Shown piece after piece: positions 8,123 to 17,772 of a DNA stretch of 64,000 nucleotides (position 1 is its first letter; each line of letters begins with the position of its first letter). This DNA comes from Cyclobacteriaceae bacterium YHN15 (GTDB lineage Bacteria; Bacteroidota; Bacteroidia; Cytophagales; Cyclobacteriaceae). The notes under the pieces are model-generated. The model saw only the letters and a list, made by a program, of their open reading frames with translations. It had not been told where the DNA came from and did not search any database. A program made the position numbers and the translations under genes. The stretch covers positions 248,001 to 312,000 of the forward strand of contig RKQB01000006.1 of NCBI GenBank assembly GCA_003797895.1, given 5' to 3'.

Positions 8123-9595
8123 ATGAAAATGAAAACTAAATTCATACAATCCCGATATTTTGCCTATTGCCTCATTGGTTTTGTCTTCTTCATGAAGATA
8201 CCAAGCGGCAAGTCCCAGACCTTAACCCAAAGGAATACGGCGGTGAGCATAGTTGGTGAAAAGTTTTATATCAATGGGACACCAACTTATGAAGGGAAAT
8301 TTTGGAAAACGTCTTATGGTGAATCTTATCCCATTGAAGGTCTTTTGTTCAACTCAAGGATGGTGCAAGGCGTATTTGATGATCTCAATGAAAATACCAA
8401 AGGGCAATGGGCTTACCCTGATACCCGGGAATGGGATCCCGATCGAAATACCCATGAATTTGTTCAAGCCTTGCCAGCATGGAGAGCCCACGGGCTCCTT
8501 GGATTTACGCTGAATCTTCAGGGGGGCTGCCCTTATGGTTATTGCAATAATTTCCCCTGGGACAATTCGGCTTTTGCTTCGGATGGCTCATTGAGAGCAC
8601 CATTTATGCAAAGGGCAGAACGAATTCTTGATAGGGCAGATGAATTGGGCATGGTGGTCATTTTGGGTCTTTTCTATTTTGGAGAAGATCAATTATTGGA
8701 AAATGAAGAGGCTATTAAGCGGGCAGTCACCAATGCAGTCAATTGGGTATTGCAAAAAAACTATACCCATGTACTAATAGAAATCAATAATGAATGTTCT
8801 GTGGGGGCTTATGATCATGACATTCTCAAATGTGACCGTGTCCACGAATTGATCCGAATGGCAAAAGAAATAAAAAAAGATAGCCGTTCTCTTTACGTTT
8901 CCACTTCCCTTGCCGGAGGGCATGTCCCAAATGACCTTATTGTTCAGGCTTCTGATTTTATTCTCATACATGGGAATGGGGTTCAAAATCCAGAACGTAT
9001 CTCAGAAATATCCCATGAAATCCGTCAAAAACCAGTATATAGCCCAAAACCTTTGGTCAACAACGAGGATGATATTCCGTGGAGAAATCCGGATCAAGGA
9101 TGGGGAGAAAGAGGAAATAATTTTGCAGAAAGTATCAAGAGTTATACAGGCTGGGGATTTTTCGATTTTCGTTTACCTATAGAAAATCATGATTACAACT
9201 TGGGTTACCAGGGAATACCTGTCAATTGGCAGCTATCCTCCCAACGCAAGCGTGATTTCTTTAATTTGTTGGCAAAGGTCACCAATAGTCCAGGAACACC
9301 AATTCTAGACCTTGAGTTTTCAAAAGATATCGGTAAAAGCATTCGCGTCAAATTACAAGGAGGCCCCAAAGAAATTACAGTCCACCAATTCGAATGGATT
9401 GTCAACAACCAAATCATAAACAGTGAAAATAGGGTCCCTGAAAGCTTTGACTTAGGAGCCCGAGCCCCAACTGTCCTCGCTGGAGAGCATTGGATAAAAG
9501 CAAGGCTTACCTATAATTGGGCAGGAAGTGAAATTGTAGTGGAATCTCCTTATTACAAAAATCCCTGGTGGCCATATGGAGGTACTTTGAGATAA
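8123..9595 (+). CDS. Exported GH-A clan glycoside hydrolase-like protein
   Basis: A 490-residue protein with a Sec signal (hydrophobic stretch FAYCLIGFVFFMKIPSGKS, cleavage near residue 31). The barrel shows a GH5-like pattern. The sequence LIEINNEC puts a candidate acid/base Glu at residue 224 after Asn (NE motif), and PLVNNEDD puts a candidate nucleophile Glu at residue 315. The C-terminal 90 residues look like a beta domain. No family number can be given from sequence alone. It lies between ribokinase and the ADP-ribosylglycohydrolase, all on the same strand, so it may cut a ribosyl or other glycosidic bond in the periplasm. Confidence 0.6.
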   Translation: MKMKTKFIQSRYFAYCLIGFVFFMKIPSGKSQTLTQRNTAVSIVGEKFYINGTPTYEGKFWKTSYGESYPIEGLLFNSRMVQGVFDDLNENTKGQWAYPDTREWDPDRNTHEFVQALPAWRAHGLLGFTLNLQGGCPYGYCNNFPWDNSAFASDGSLRAPFMQRAERILDRADELGMVVILGLFYFGEDQLLENEEAIKRAVTNAVNWVLQKNYTHVLIEINNECSVGAYDHDILKCDRVHELIRMAKEIKKDSRSLYVSTSLAGGHVPNDLIVQASDFILIHGNGVQNPERISEISHEIRQKPVYSPKPLVNNEDDIPWRNPDQGWGERGNNFAESIKSYTGWGFFDFRLPIENHDYNLGYQGIPVNWQLSSQRKRDFFNLLAKVTNSPGTPILDLEFSKDIGKSIRVKLQGGPKEITVHQFEWIVNNQIINSENRVPESFDLGARAPTVLAGEHWIKARLTYNWAGSEIVVESPYYKNPWWPYGGTLR

Positions 9596-9725
9596 TGTGA
9601 ATGTTCAGAAAGAGGATATTGAGTTAAATAAACAAGTCCGTGCAAGAGATGAAAACCCTAGAAGTATAGGTTTCTAATTCAGGGGGAATTTCCTGTTGGA
9701 CCAATCGGAAATCATGGCAAAACTT

Positions 9726-11315
9726 ATGAAAAAAGTAACAATAAACAGTGCTTTTATTTTCAGTTTGATATTGTATGCATGTAATACTCAAACTCAAGAA
9801 TCTCTCAGTCCTTTTGTGGACAGACAATCAATCACCATTGAAAAATCAGTCCTGAAAGACAAAATCATGGGGGGTTGGGCAGGACAGGTCATAGGCTGCA
9901 CCTATGGAGGACCGACTGAGTTTCAATGGAACGGCACTATGATCGGAGACCATGTTCCAATTCCATGGGACGAAAACCAGATGTTGTGGTGGTATGAAAA
10001 CAGTCCAGGATTATATGATGACGTGTATATGGACTTAACTTTTGTGCAGGTATTCGAGGAACATGGGTTGGATGCGCTGGCCGAACAGCATGCCAGAGCA
10101 TTTGCAAATGCTGAATATCCTTTATGGCATGCCAATCAAGCAGCCCGGTACAATATCCAGAATGGAATGATGCCACCGGCATCAGGACATTGGAAAAATA
10201 ATCCCCATGCAGATGACATCGATTTCCAAATAGAAGCAGACTTTGCAGGGCTTATGTCTCCAGGCATGATCAATGCTGCCGCTGAAATTACTGATCCCAT
10301 TGCCCATATCATGAATTATGGAGATGGATGGTATGGGGGGGTTTTTGTGGCAGCTATGTATTCCCAGGCTTTTGTCAGTGATGATATTTATTTTGTCGTG
10401 CAGGAAGCATTAAAATCCATTCCTGAACAAAGCAGATTTTATAAAACTATTGACGATGTGATAAAATGGCATCAAATATACCCAGATGATTGGAAACGAA
10501 CCTGGTTTGAAATACAGAAGAAATGGACGGCTGAAAAAGGTTGTCCTGATGGTGTATTCAAGGCTTTTAATATAGATGCAAGTGTCAATGCAGCCTATAT
10601 CGTATTGGGGTTATTGTATGGAGAAGGAGATTACGGAAAAACCATTGATATCAGCACCAGAGCCGGATATGATTCAGACTGTAACCCAGCCAATGCAGCC
10701 GGAATTCTAGGCACCATAATGGGTTACAGCAAGATTCCGGAATATTGGAAACAGGGTTTGGATAAGGTTGAAGAGAAAAAATTTGCATACACGGACATGT
10801 CCTTGCTGGATGTATATGAGGTGAGTTACAGCCATGCATTACAAATGATAGAAAAGAATGGGGGAGAGGTAATGGATGAAAGAGTTGAAATAAAATACCA
10901 AAAAGTGAAACCGGTAAGGTTTGAGGAATCATTTACAGATATTTATCCAATAAAAAGAATAGCCAATACCTGGACAGACCTATGGAGGGGTTTTGGTTCA
11001 GGACAACAGGAATTCAAAGAAAAATTTACCGGATCCGCTGTAGTAGTTAGTGGTAGGGTAGGAAAGGAAAAAGCAGAGTTACCGGACTATACACTCAGTC
11101 TTGATGTATATCTGAATGATACCTTTATAGAGACTGTGGTTATGCCCACGAAAGAAAATCTCCGGAAACATGAGGTGTATTGGAATTATGAGTTGCCCGA
11201 ACAAGAATATGAAATTCGTTTAGTGCCAAGGGATTTCCCTGAAGGGTATTATTTGGTGGTAAATGCATTGGTCATTTACTCTGAAACTGACCCTGGACCC
11301 CAGTCCTACTATTAA
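9726..11315 (+). CDS. Lipoprotein ADP-ribosylglycohydrolase family protein
   Basis: The start is placed at the third in-frame ATG (9726). This gives MKKVTINSAFIFSLILYACN, a good lipoprotein signal; ATGs at 9714 and 9696 are possible. The fold has the hallmarks of DraG/ADP-ribosylglycohydrolases: MGGWAGQVIGC early, DDVYMD near residue 98 and GYDSDCNPANAAGILGT near residue 314. The acidic residues in the last two motifs bind the metal pair. The C-terminal 150 residues are an extra beta-rich domain. Most characterised relatives are cytoplasmic, so export as a lipoprotein points to a small-molecule or extracellular substrate. Its neighbours are a DUF1593 protein and a nucleoside hydrolase. Confidence 0.82.
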   Translation: MKKVTINSAFIFSLILYACNTQTQESLSPFVDRQSITIEKSVLKDKIMGGWAGQVIGCTYGGPTEFQWNGTMIGDHVPIPWDENQMLWWYENSPGLYDDVYMDLTFVQVFEEHGLDALAEQHARAFANAEYPLWHANQAARYNIQNGMMPPASGHWKNNPHADDIDFQIEADFAGLMSPGMINAAAEITDPIAHIMNYGDGWYGGVFVAAMYSQAFVSDDIYFVVQEALKSIPEQSRFYKTIDDVIKWHQIYPDDWKRTWFEIQKKWTAEKGCPDGVFKAFNIDASVNAAYIVLGLLYGEGDYGKTIDISTRAGYDSDCNPANAAGILGTIMGYSKIPEYWKQGLDKVEEKKFAYTDMSLLDVYEVSYSHALQMIEKNGGEVMDERVEIKYQKVKPVRFEESFTDIYPIKRIANTWTDLWRGFGSGQQEFKEKFTGSAVVVSGRVGKEKAELPDYTLSLDVYLNDTFIETVVMPTKENLRKHEVYWNYELPEQEYEIRLVPRDFPEGYYLVVNALVIYSETDPGPQSYY

Positions 11316-11393
11316 CATAAAAAAGAAAAGTTAATTTAACCATTAGATCAGAATTTCCTTTTCCATAAAGGAACATTATTCTACCGACCCAGT

Positions 11394-12875
11394 ATGCAAA
11401 AGCAATTATTAATTCTTATTACTATAACTTTAATTATCGGTGCATGTACTTACCAAAATACCGGTGAATACGCGATAGACGATAGAAAAACACGTACAGT
11501 CATCCTGACCGACATGACCCATGATGATGGCAATTCCCTGATCAGATATTTGTATTACAGCTCCTATTTTGATCTGGAAGCTTTGATCATTACCAATCAA
11601 TTGCCGGATTTTAACCATGATGATCCTGGACCTTGGAACAAGGGGATGGGTATTTTGGAGGCTTATAGGGAAGAACTGCCCCAATTGTGGAAGCATGATC
11701 CGAACTTGCCTTCTTATGAAGAGCTATTAGCGGTGACCAAGCAGGGGAGGGGAGCCATTCCAATTATCTGGCTCACCAATACCTTGGAATTTTCCAACAA
11801 CATTGCCGACCGCTATGTCACAAGTTCTTGGGATTCGGTATATTATCATGATTGGATTGGGGAAGGCCTGACTCCTCATGGGGAAAGGAAAGATTCAGAT
11901 GGCAGCGATTTTTTGGTGAAAGTTTTTGAAAAGGAAGATGACAGACCCATATTTATTCAGGCTTGGGGTGGTACCATTACTTTCGTTCAGGCCCTACACC
12001 GTTTTAGAGAAAAACATGGGCAGGAAAAATTCAATCAATTGCTACCCAAGCTGCATTTGTTTGGAATATTGTTCCAGGACATTTCCTTTGAGTTTTTTGC
12101 CGACTTTGTCAAAATGCAGGAAGAAACCTGTGCAGAATTTGGAACAGCTATTCCGACTTATGGAGAAAAGCCAGTAGAATTGGGCATGGTGCTGTATGAC
12201 AATGGGCATTTTTGGCATTATGTCTGGAGCCGTGATCCGAACTGGAAAAAACCCATAGGTCCTTCAGACGTCAATGGCCATGGACCCATATCTGAAATAT
12301 ATGACAACGGAGGAGAAGGGGACAGTCCTTCTTTTTTTTACCTTTTGAGTGCAGCTTTAGGCTTGAATGATCCTTTGGACCCTACTCAGGGAAGTTGGGG
12401 GTCTAGGTTTCAGCCCATGGGGGATGGATTTCCTGATACTTACTACAATACCTGCGAAATCGATCAAACAGAACTTAGCAGGTGGGATGAAGCAGTTAGC
12501 AACAGTTTCAAAAACCGTTTGTTATGGTCTACCAAAGCTCCTGGAGAAGTCAACCGTGAGCCGATCGCATCAGTCAATGGAAATAATTCAAAACAAATCC
12601 TCTATATAAAGGGGGAAGGTAGTTCAACGGTAAAATTGGATGCTTCTGAATCTGTTGACCCAGATGGAGATAGGCTCAGTTTTCACTGGTTTCGTTATGA
12701 TATGGCCGATACTTATAAAGGAGACTTTCAAATCTCCCATCCCGAGCAGGCGGTACAGGAATTCAGCATACCTGCTGATTTGGGAACAAAAACCATCCAT
12801 CTTGTCCTGGAAGTAAAAGATCAAGGAGAACCATCCCTTGTAAGTTACCGAAGGATAATAATCAGTACGCAATAA
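11394..12875 (+). CDS. DUF1593 (Sde182-like) lipoprotein with nucleoside-hydrolase-like fold
   Basis: A 493-residue protein with a lipoprotein signal (IIGACTY, Cys18). The N-terminal two thirds resemble the nucleoside-hydrolase-like domain of DUF1593, beginning with ILTDMTHDDGNSLIRYLYY; DMTHDDGNS takes the place of the DxDxxxDD metal site. The C-terminal 100 residues form a beta domain with DASESVDPDGDRLSFHW, typical of the Ig/PKD-like tail of these proteins. Characterised activity in the family is scarce. It lies directly upstream of a true nucleoside hydrolase, so a related hydrolytic role on a glycoside is inferred. Confidence 0.78.
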   Translation: MQKQLLILITITLIIGACTYQNTGEYAIDDRKTRTVILTDMTHDDGNSLIRYLYYSSYFDLEALIITNQLPDFNHDDPGPWNKGMGILEAYREELPQLWKHDPNLPSYEELLAVTKQGRGAIPIIWLTNTLEFSNNIADRYVTSSWDSVYYHDWIGEGLTPHGERKDSDGSDFLVKVFEKEDDRPIFIQAWGGTITFVQALHRFREKHGQEKFNQLLPKLHLFGILFQDISFEFFADFVKMQEETCAEFGTAIPTYGEKPVELGMVLYDNGHFWHYVWSRDPNWKKPIGPSDVNGHGPISEIYDNGGEGDSPSFFYLLSAALGLNDPLDPTQGSWGSRFQPMGDGFPDTYYNTCEIDQTELSRWDEAVSNSFKNRLLWSTKAPGEVNREPIASVNGNNSKQILYIKGEGSSTVKLDASESVDPDGDRLSFHWFRYDMADTYKGDFQISHPEQAVQEFSIPADLGTKTIHLVLEVKDQGEPSLVSYRRIIISTQ

Positions 12876-12904
12876 AACATTTTGCCCAATAAACTACCAA
12901 TACC

Positions 12905-13939
12905 ATGAAAAAATTGATTTTACCCTTTGCATGCCTCCAACTTTTGTTTTTTTCCTGTCAATCAGGAGAAAAAGTGAGTGAGGAAGTGGAAAGCACAGTC
13001 AGTGAAACAACGAAAAAAATACGCCTGATCTATGATACCGATGCCAACAACGAGCTGGATGATCAGTTTGCTTTGATGTACCTTTTGGTCAATGGCCCGA
13101 CCTTTGATCTGGAAGGGGTAACAGTAAATGCCACAAAGAGCGGAGGAAATATTGATGGGCATTATGAGGAAGCCAAGCGTATTCTTCAACTCGGACAACG
13201 TGACGGAAAAGTACCTCTGCTCAAAGGAGCAGACGGCTCATTTGAAGCCATTCGATCCCATGTAGGAGATCAGTCTTTTGATGGGAAAGCCGGAGTGGAT
13301 TTTATTATCGAACAGGCTAACAAAGAACATGGCAGGGAATTGATCCTTTTGGCTGTGGGTAAATTGACCAATGTAGCCCTGGCTTTGGAAAAAGACCCAA
13401 GTATTGCAGAAAAGATGCGCGTGGTTTGGTTGGGATCCAATTATCCTAAACCAGGAGAATATAACCAGGACAATGATACGGTTTCCATGAATTATGTTCT
13501 CAATACAAAAGTACCTTTTGAAATGGTCACCGTAAGATATGGAGAACCTAGCGGTACAGATGCTGTCAAGGTAACCCAGTCCGAAATCAATGATAAAATG
13601 CCTGGTATGGGTCCGAAGATTGAAGTACCTATTGTTGGGCGCCATGGGGGTGAATTCTATAATTTTGGAGATTATGCCATAAGTCTTTTTGAGCATATTG
13701 ATTACCATGGAGATCCACCATCAAGGGCTTTATTTGATATGGTGGCTGCAGCTGTTCTTAAAAATCCAAAATGGGGTGAACAAAGAGAGATTCCTGCTCC
13801 CATACTTATTGACAACCAATGGGTAGAAAGACCGGATAATTCCAGAAAAATCATAATTTGGGAAAACTTTAATCGGGACGAGGTGATGAATGACTTTTAC
13901 AATACCCTTCAAAATTATCAATTGGTCGATCCAAAATAA
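12905..13939 (+). CDS. Lipoprotein inosine/uridine-preferring nucleoside hydrolase
   Basis: A 344-residue protein with a lipoprotein signal (LLFFSCQSG). The calcium site of the family is intact: DTDANNELDDQFA near residue 44 gives DxDxxxDD. The later motifs VGKLTNVALAL and HGGEFYNFGDYA also fit. The reaction splits the N-glycosidic bond of ribonucleosides into ribose and base. The signal means that it acts outside the cytoplasm, so ribose would need import, which the next gene could provide after an 8-base gap. Ribokinase sits at the head of the block. Confidence 0.88.
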   Translation: MKKLILPFACLQLLFFSCQSGEKVSEEVESTVSETTKKIRLIYDTDANNELDDQFALMYLLVNGPTFDLEGVTVNATKSGGNIDGHYEEAKRILQLGQRDGKVPLLKGADGSFEAIRSHVGDQSFDGKAGVDFIIEQANKEHGRELILLAVGKLTNVALALEKDPSIAEKMRVVWLGSNYPKPGEYNQDNDTVSMNYVLNTKVPFEMVTVRYGEPSGTDAVKVTQSEINDKMPGMGPKIEVPIVGRHGGEFYNFGDYAISLFEHIDYHGDPPSRALFDMVAAAVLKNPKWGEQREIPAPILIDNQWVERPDNSRKIIIWENFNRDEVMNDFYNTLQNYQLVDPK

Positions 13940-13947
13940 CCTGTGCC

Positions 13948-14946
13948 ATGTATATCATTGAATCTTATAATATAGCCGTAGCGTTTTGTATCATTACCAT
14001 GTTGTGTTGGGGCTCCTGGGCCAATACCCAAAAACTGGCAGGCAAGGAATGGCGGTTTGAATTATTTTACTGGGATTATGTGATCGGGATAGTCCTGCTT
14101 TCCTTGATTTTCGGATTTACTTTGGGAAGCACAGGAACTGATGGAAGGACATTCGTAGAAGATTTGTTTCAAGCTGATTCCGGAAGTTATTCGCTGGCTT
14201 TACTGGGCGGTGTGGTATTCAACTTGGCCAATATCCTTATAGTGGCAGCCATTTCCTACGCCGGAATGTCAGTAGCTTTTCCCGTAGGCATCGGCCTTGC
14301 TTTGGTATTGGGCGTGGTGGTCAATTATGTGTCCACGCAAAAGGGAGACCCGATTTTATTATTTTCCGGGGTAATATTGGTGGTTTTGGCGATAGTACTG
14401 GATGCTTTGGCTTACCGTAAATTAGCCCAAAAAAATCATAGAAATGCGAAAACAGGTTTGATATTGGCTTTGGTTGGGGGTTTCTTGATGTCCTTTTTCT
14501 ACTTTTTTGTAGCCAAGTCTATGTCATTGGATTTTTCTAATCCTGAAAGCGGGAAATTCACCCCATATGGAGCAGTGTTTGTTTTTACGATCGGTGTTTT
14601 GGTAAGCAACTTTATTTTCAATACCATCATGATGAAGCGTCCTATCGAAGGACCTAAATTAGCTGCATCGGATTACTTCAGGGGTAAGCTTCCTGTACAT
14701 TTAGTAGGAGTCCTTGGAGGTGTAATCTGGTGTGTAGGCATGTCGTTCAGTATAATTGCCGCTGAGAAGGCAGGACCCGCTATTTCTTATGGTTTGGGAC
14801 AGGGGGCTACCATGGTGGCAGCATTTTGGGGAGTCTTCATATGGAGAGAATTCAAAAATGCCCCAAAAGGAACTAATCTATTGCTGACAGGAATGTTTTT
14901 CCTTTTTATTATTGGCTTAGGAATGATTGTGTATGCAGGGGTTTAA
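13948..14946 (+). CDS. DMT/GRP-type sugar permease (RhaT- or ribose-uptake-like)
   Basis: A 332-residue membrane protein with about ten hydrophobic segments. The N-terminus CWGSWANTQKLAG and the segments ISYAGMSVAFPVGIGLALVLG and GPAISYGLGQGATMVAAFWG are typical of the glucose/ribose porter and L-rhamnose-proton symporter group of the drug/metabolite superfamily. It sits eight bases after the nucleoside hydrolase gene. The simplest reading is uptake of ribose or nucleoside released by the exported hydrolases. The exact substrate is inferred from context. Confidence 0.75.
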   Translation: MYIIESYNIAVAFCIITMLCWGSWANTQKLAGKEWRFELFYWDYVIGIVLLSLIFGFTLGSTGTDGRTFVEDLFQADSGSYSLALLGGVVFNLANILIVAAISYAGMSVAFPVGIGLALVLGVVVNYVSTQKGDPILLFSGVILVVLAIVLDALAYRKLAQKNHRNAKTGLILALVGGFLMSFFYFFVAKSMSLDFSNPESGKFTPYGAVFVFTIGVLVSNFIFNTIMMKRPIEGPKLAASDYFRGKLPVHLVGVLGGVIWCVGMSFSIIAAEKAGPAISYGLGQGATMVAAFWGVFIWREFKNAPKGTNLLLTGMFFLFIIGLGMIVYAGV

Positions 14947-15027
14947 CAAGACTTAACTTCGATCCAGCCGACTTAATGAAGTGAATGGTTTGGAGTGAAA
15001 GCAAATTTAAAGGACCGTATCTTTTTT

Positions 15028-15058
15028 ACTTGGTACTTTGTACATGGTACTTGGTACA
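15028..15058. repeat. Imperfect TACTTGGTAC/TTTGTACATGGTAC intergenic repeat
   Basis: Between two convergent genes the sequence repeats the unit ac(t)ttgGTAC four times with small changes (TTGGTAC, TTTGTAC, ATGGTAC, TTGGTAC). It has no coding potential. No function is seen beyond a possible role in ending transcription of the two convergent operons. Confidence 0.5.
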
Positions 15059-15084
15059 ATAATCTAGTAACTTGCCCCATGCAA

Positions 15085-16116
15085 CTAAAACGCCTCCTCT
15101 ACATCGTACTTCCATAGATAGAAGCAAGCCCTTTCCATACCCTCAAAAGACCTTCCGGGATTGGTTCGGATGGTAACCCGCATACCTTCGTCATCTGCCA
15201 TTTTCACCATTTGATGGCTTCCAAAATAGGAAATTTTTACAATCTTTCCGGTAAGTTGTTGCCCGTCACGTTGTACCACTTCACCATGTTCAGGCCTGAA
15301 AAGTAACTTCACTTTTCCTGTATAGTTTTTTGCTTCAGGATCGGTAATAAAACCAAAGGAAGTATAATATCCTTCTTCACTTGGGATGGCAGTGATTTCA
15401 TTTCTCTTTCCGAAAAAGTTGGCTACGTAAGGATTGACAGGGTTTTCATAAAGTATCTTTGGGATATCTATTTGTTGCAGGTAACCCTTGTGCAAAATAG
15501 CAATCCTATCCGCAGTGGAAAGCGCATCTTTTGTATCATGGGTAACAAAAATGGCTGTTATCCCTGTTTTTTTGATAATCTGCCTGATTTCTTCCCTGAC
15601 CTGGTCTTTCAGCATGGCATCCAGATTACTGAAGGGTTCGTCCATCAACAAAATCTTTGGATTTGGAGCAATGGCTCTTGCCAAGGCCACTCTTTGTTGT
15701 TGTCCACCGGAAAGCTGATGCGGATACTTATTGTAATCCTCGTTAAGCCCTACCAATTTCAAGGTTTCTTTGGCCTTTTGTTCCCCATCAGGTTTTTTCA
15801 GTCCGAATTTTACATTCTCCAAAATGGTCAAATGCGGGAAAAGTGCATAATCCTGAAAAACCATCCCAACCTTTCTTTCATGGGCAGGAACTGATTTTAT
15901 TCCCTCTACAATGATTTGCCCTGAAAGCCAAATCACTCCTGAATCCGGATGTTCCAATCCGGCGATAAGACGCAATAAAGTTGTTTTCCCCGACCCACTT
16001 TCCCCAACCAAAGCCAAAATTTCTCCCTCTTCAACTTCAAAGGAAACATCATTGATGGCAAAATCCTGCTCTTGATTGTATTTTTTGTTGACGTGTTGGA
16101 GGGATAAAATACTCAT
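15085..16116 (-). CDS. fbpC: Ferric-iron ABC transporter ATP-binding protein
   Basis: A 343-residue ATPase with Walker A GESGSGKTT (residues 38-46), Q-loop VFQDYALFPHL, signature LSGGQQQR, Walker B ILLMDEP and a switch His in VTHD. The C-terminal 110 residues are the TOBE-type regulatory domain found in FbpC/PotA proteins. It follows the permease gene at 16138 and the iron-binding gene at 17773, the standard FbpABC order. It drives import of free ferric iron across the inner membrane. Confidence 0.88.
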   Translation of the reverse strand: MSILSLQHVNKKYNQEQDFAINDVSFEVEEGEILALVGESGSGKTTLLRLIAGLEHPDSGVIWLSGQIIVEGIKSVPAHERKVGMVFQDYALFPHLTILENVKFGLKKPDGEQKAKETLKLVGLNEDYNKYPHQLSGGQQQRVALARAIAPNPKILLMDEPFSNLDAMLKDQVREEIRQIIKKTGITAIFVTHDTKDALSTADRIAILHKGYLQQIDIPKILYENPVNPYVANFFGKRNEITAIPSEEGYYTSFGFITDPEAKNYTGKVKLLFRPEHGEVVQRDGQQLTGKIVKISYFGSHQMVKMADDEGMRVTIRTNPGRSFEGMERACFYLWKYDVEEAF

Positions 16117-16137
16117 TCGCTAGGCCTAAAGTTCTCT

Positions 16138-17763
16138 CTATTTGATCAGTCTGTTAAGGAATATTATTGGTATTATTCCAGTAAGGATTATAATCAGGGC
16201 AGCATTGGCTGATTCGGCAATCATTTCATTGGTGGCCATATCAAAGGCTTTTGTAGCTAATGTTTGGTAGTTGAACGGTCGGAGTATCAAAGTTAAAGGT
16301 AATTCTTTTAATACATCCACAAAAACCAGGATAATACCTGTTACCAAGCTGGTCTTGATCAAAGGAAGGTCAATTTTCCATAAAGTTTTTGTACTTCTTG
16401 TTCCCAATAGTCTGCTTGCTTCATTCACATGTATCCCTATTTTTTGAAATCCTGCCTCTACAGGGTTATAACCGACGGCCATGAAGCGGACGAGGTAAGC
16501 AAAAACCAGGGCAAAGAGGGTTCCTGAAAAAAAGAGTCCCGCAGTTTTGGAGCTAATTAGGGTACCATAAATCCATTTGTCAAGGGCAATAAATGGGATC
16601 ATAACACCAACGGCAATGACTGCTCCTGGTATGGCGTAGCCTAAAGTGGATATTTTTGTTATGTTTTTTACCCATTTGAAAGGGCTTAACCGCAAAGCAT
16701 AAAGAAGTACCACGGAAAAAATCACAATAATAATTCCGCTGACTGCGGCCAGACCAAAACTTCTATAAATTAAAAGGAAGAAATCCTGATTGACAACTTT
16801 TGAATAGGTCATATTGACCCAATGAAGGAGCTGGAGAAAAGGAAATAGAAAGCTCAAAAGAAAAATAACCAGACAAATAGCGGAATAAAACAATTTTTTC
16901 CCAAAGGTTGGATGAAGTCTCACAGTAGGCCTTTGGGTTCCATGTACAGAAGAAAATTGCCTTTGCCCCCTTTGCAATGATTCCAAATAAAGGATAACAA
17001 AAACAAAAACCATCAAAATAGCAGCCAGATAGATAGCGGTGGAGGAATCCCCGAGTGAAAACCAGGCCCTGAAAATTCCAGTGGTAAAGGTATTTACCCC
17101 AAAATATTTTACCGTCCCATAGTCATTCAGGACCTCCATAGAAGCCAATGCAATACCTGCTACTATGGCTGGTCTTGCCATAGGCAAGGCCACCTTATAA
17201 AAAGTTTTCAGCCTATTCGTTCCTAAGAGATATGACGCTTCTTGCAAGGTTTTGGATTGCTGGACAAATGATGCTCTGCTGATTAAAAAAACATAAGGAA
17301 ACAAAGTGATGGAAAGAATAAAAATGGCCCCGGGAAGATTCATGATGTCAATTACACTTCCTTTAAAACTAATATCAAAGGTGTTTCTTAGGAAAACCTG
17401 TAAGGGTCCGGTATAGTCCAAAATACCTACATAGGTATATGCCATGATGTACCCGGGAAAACCCAAGGGTAATATCAGCAGCCATTCGAAATATTTTCTT
17501 CCGGGAAATTCATAATTGGAAACCAACCATGCCGTGCTGACACCCAGTAAAAAAGTAAAAAAGGCTACCCCTAAAAGAAGTAGGATTGTATTCTGAAAAT
17601 AACCGAAAAGGAGGTTGTTGGCAATATGAGACCAACTCCCTCCCGGATTGTCAAATAGTTTGATGAAAATGGTGAATAATGGAGTAGCTACCAACAACAA
17701 GATCAGCAATGAATAGCCGGTCCACTTATTCCACCAATAATAATTTCTTTTTACAACTTCCAA
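16138..17763 (-). CDS. fbpB: Ferric-iron ABC transporter permease (fused two-domain FbpB)
   Basis: A 541-residue protein with about twelve membrane segments and two copies of the binding-protein-dependent permease motif (EASYLLGTNRLKTFYKVALPMARPA and EASRLLGTRSTKTLWKIDLPLIK), as expected for the fused FbpB type. No ATG exists near the N-terminus. A TTG at 17763, with AGGA upstream, nine bases after the stop of fbpA, is the best start. It forms the channel for iron brought by FbpA. Confidence 0.85.
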   Translation of the reverse strand: MEVVKRNYYWWNKWTGYSLLILLLVATPLFTIFIKLFDNPGGSWSHIANNLLFGYFQNTILLLLGVAFFTFLLGVSTAWLVSNYEFPGRKYFEWLLILPLGFPGYIMAYTYVGILDYTGPLQVFLRNTFDISFKGSVIDIMNLPGAIFILSITLFPYVFLISRASFVQQSKTLQEASYLLGTNRLKTFYKVALPMARPAIVAGIALASMEVLNDYGTVKYFGVNTFTTGIFRAWFSLGDSSTAIYLAAILMVFVFVILYLESLQRGQRQFSSVHGTQRPTVRLHPTFGKKLFYSAICLVIFLLSFLFPFLQLLHWVNMTYSKVVNQDFFLLIYRSFGLAAVSGIIIVIFSVVLLYALRLSPFKWVKNITKISTLGYAIPGAVIAVGVMIPFIALDKWIYGTLISSKTAGLFFSGTLFALVFAYLVRFMAVGYNPVEAGFQKIGIHVNEASRLLGTRSTKTLWKIDLPLIKTSLVTGIILVFVDVLKELPLTLILRPFNYQTLATKAFDMATNEMIAESANAALIIILTGIIPIIFLNRLIK

Positions 17764-17772
17764 TTTTTTATC

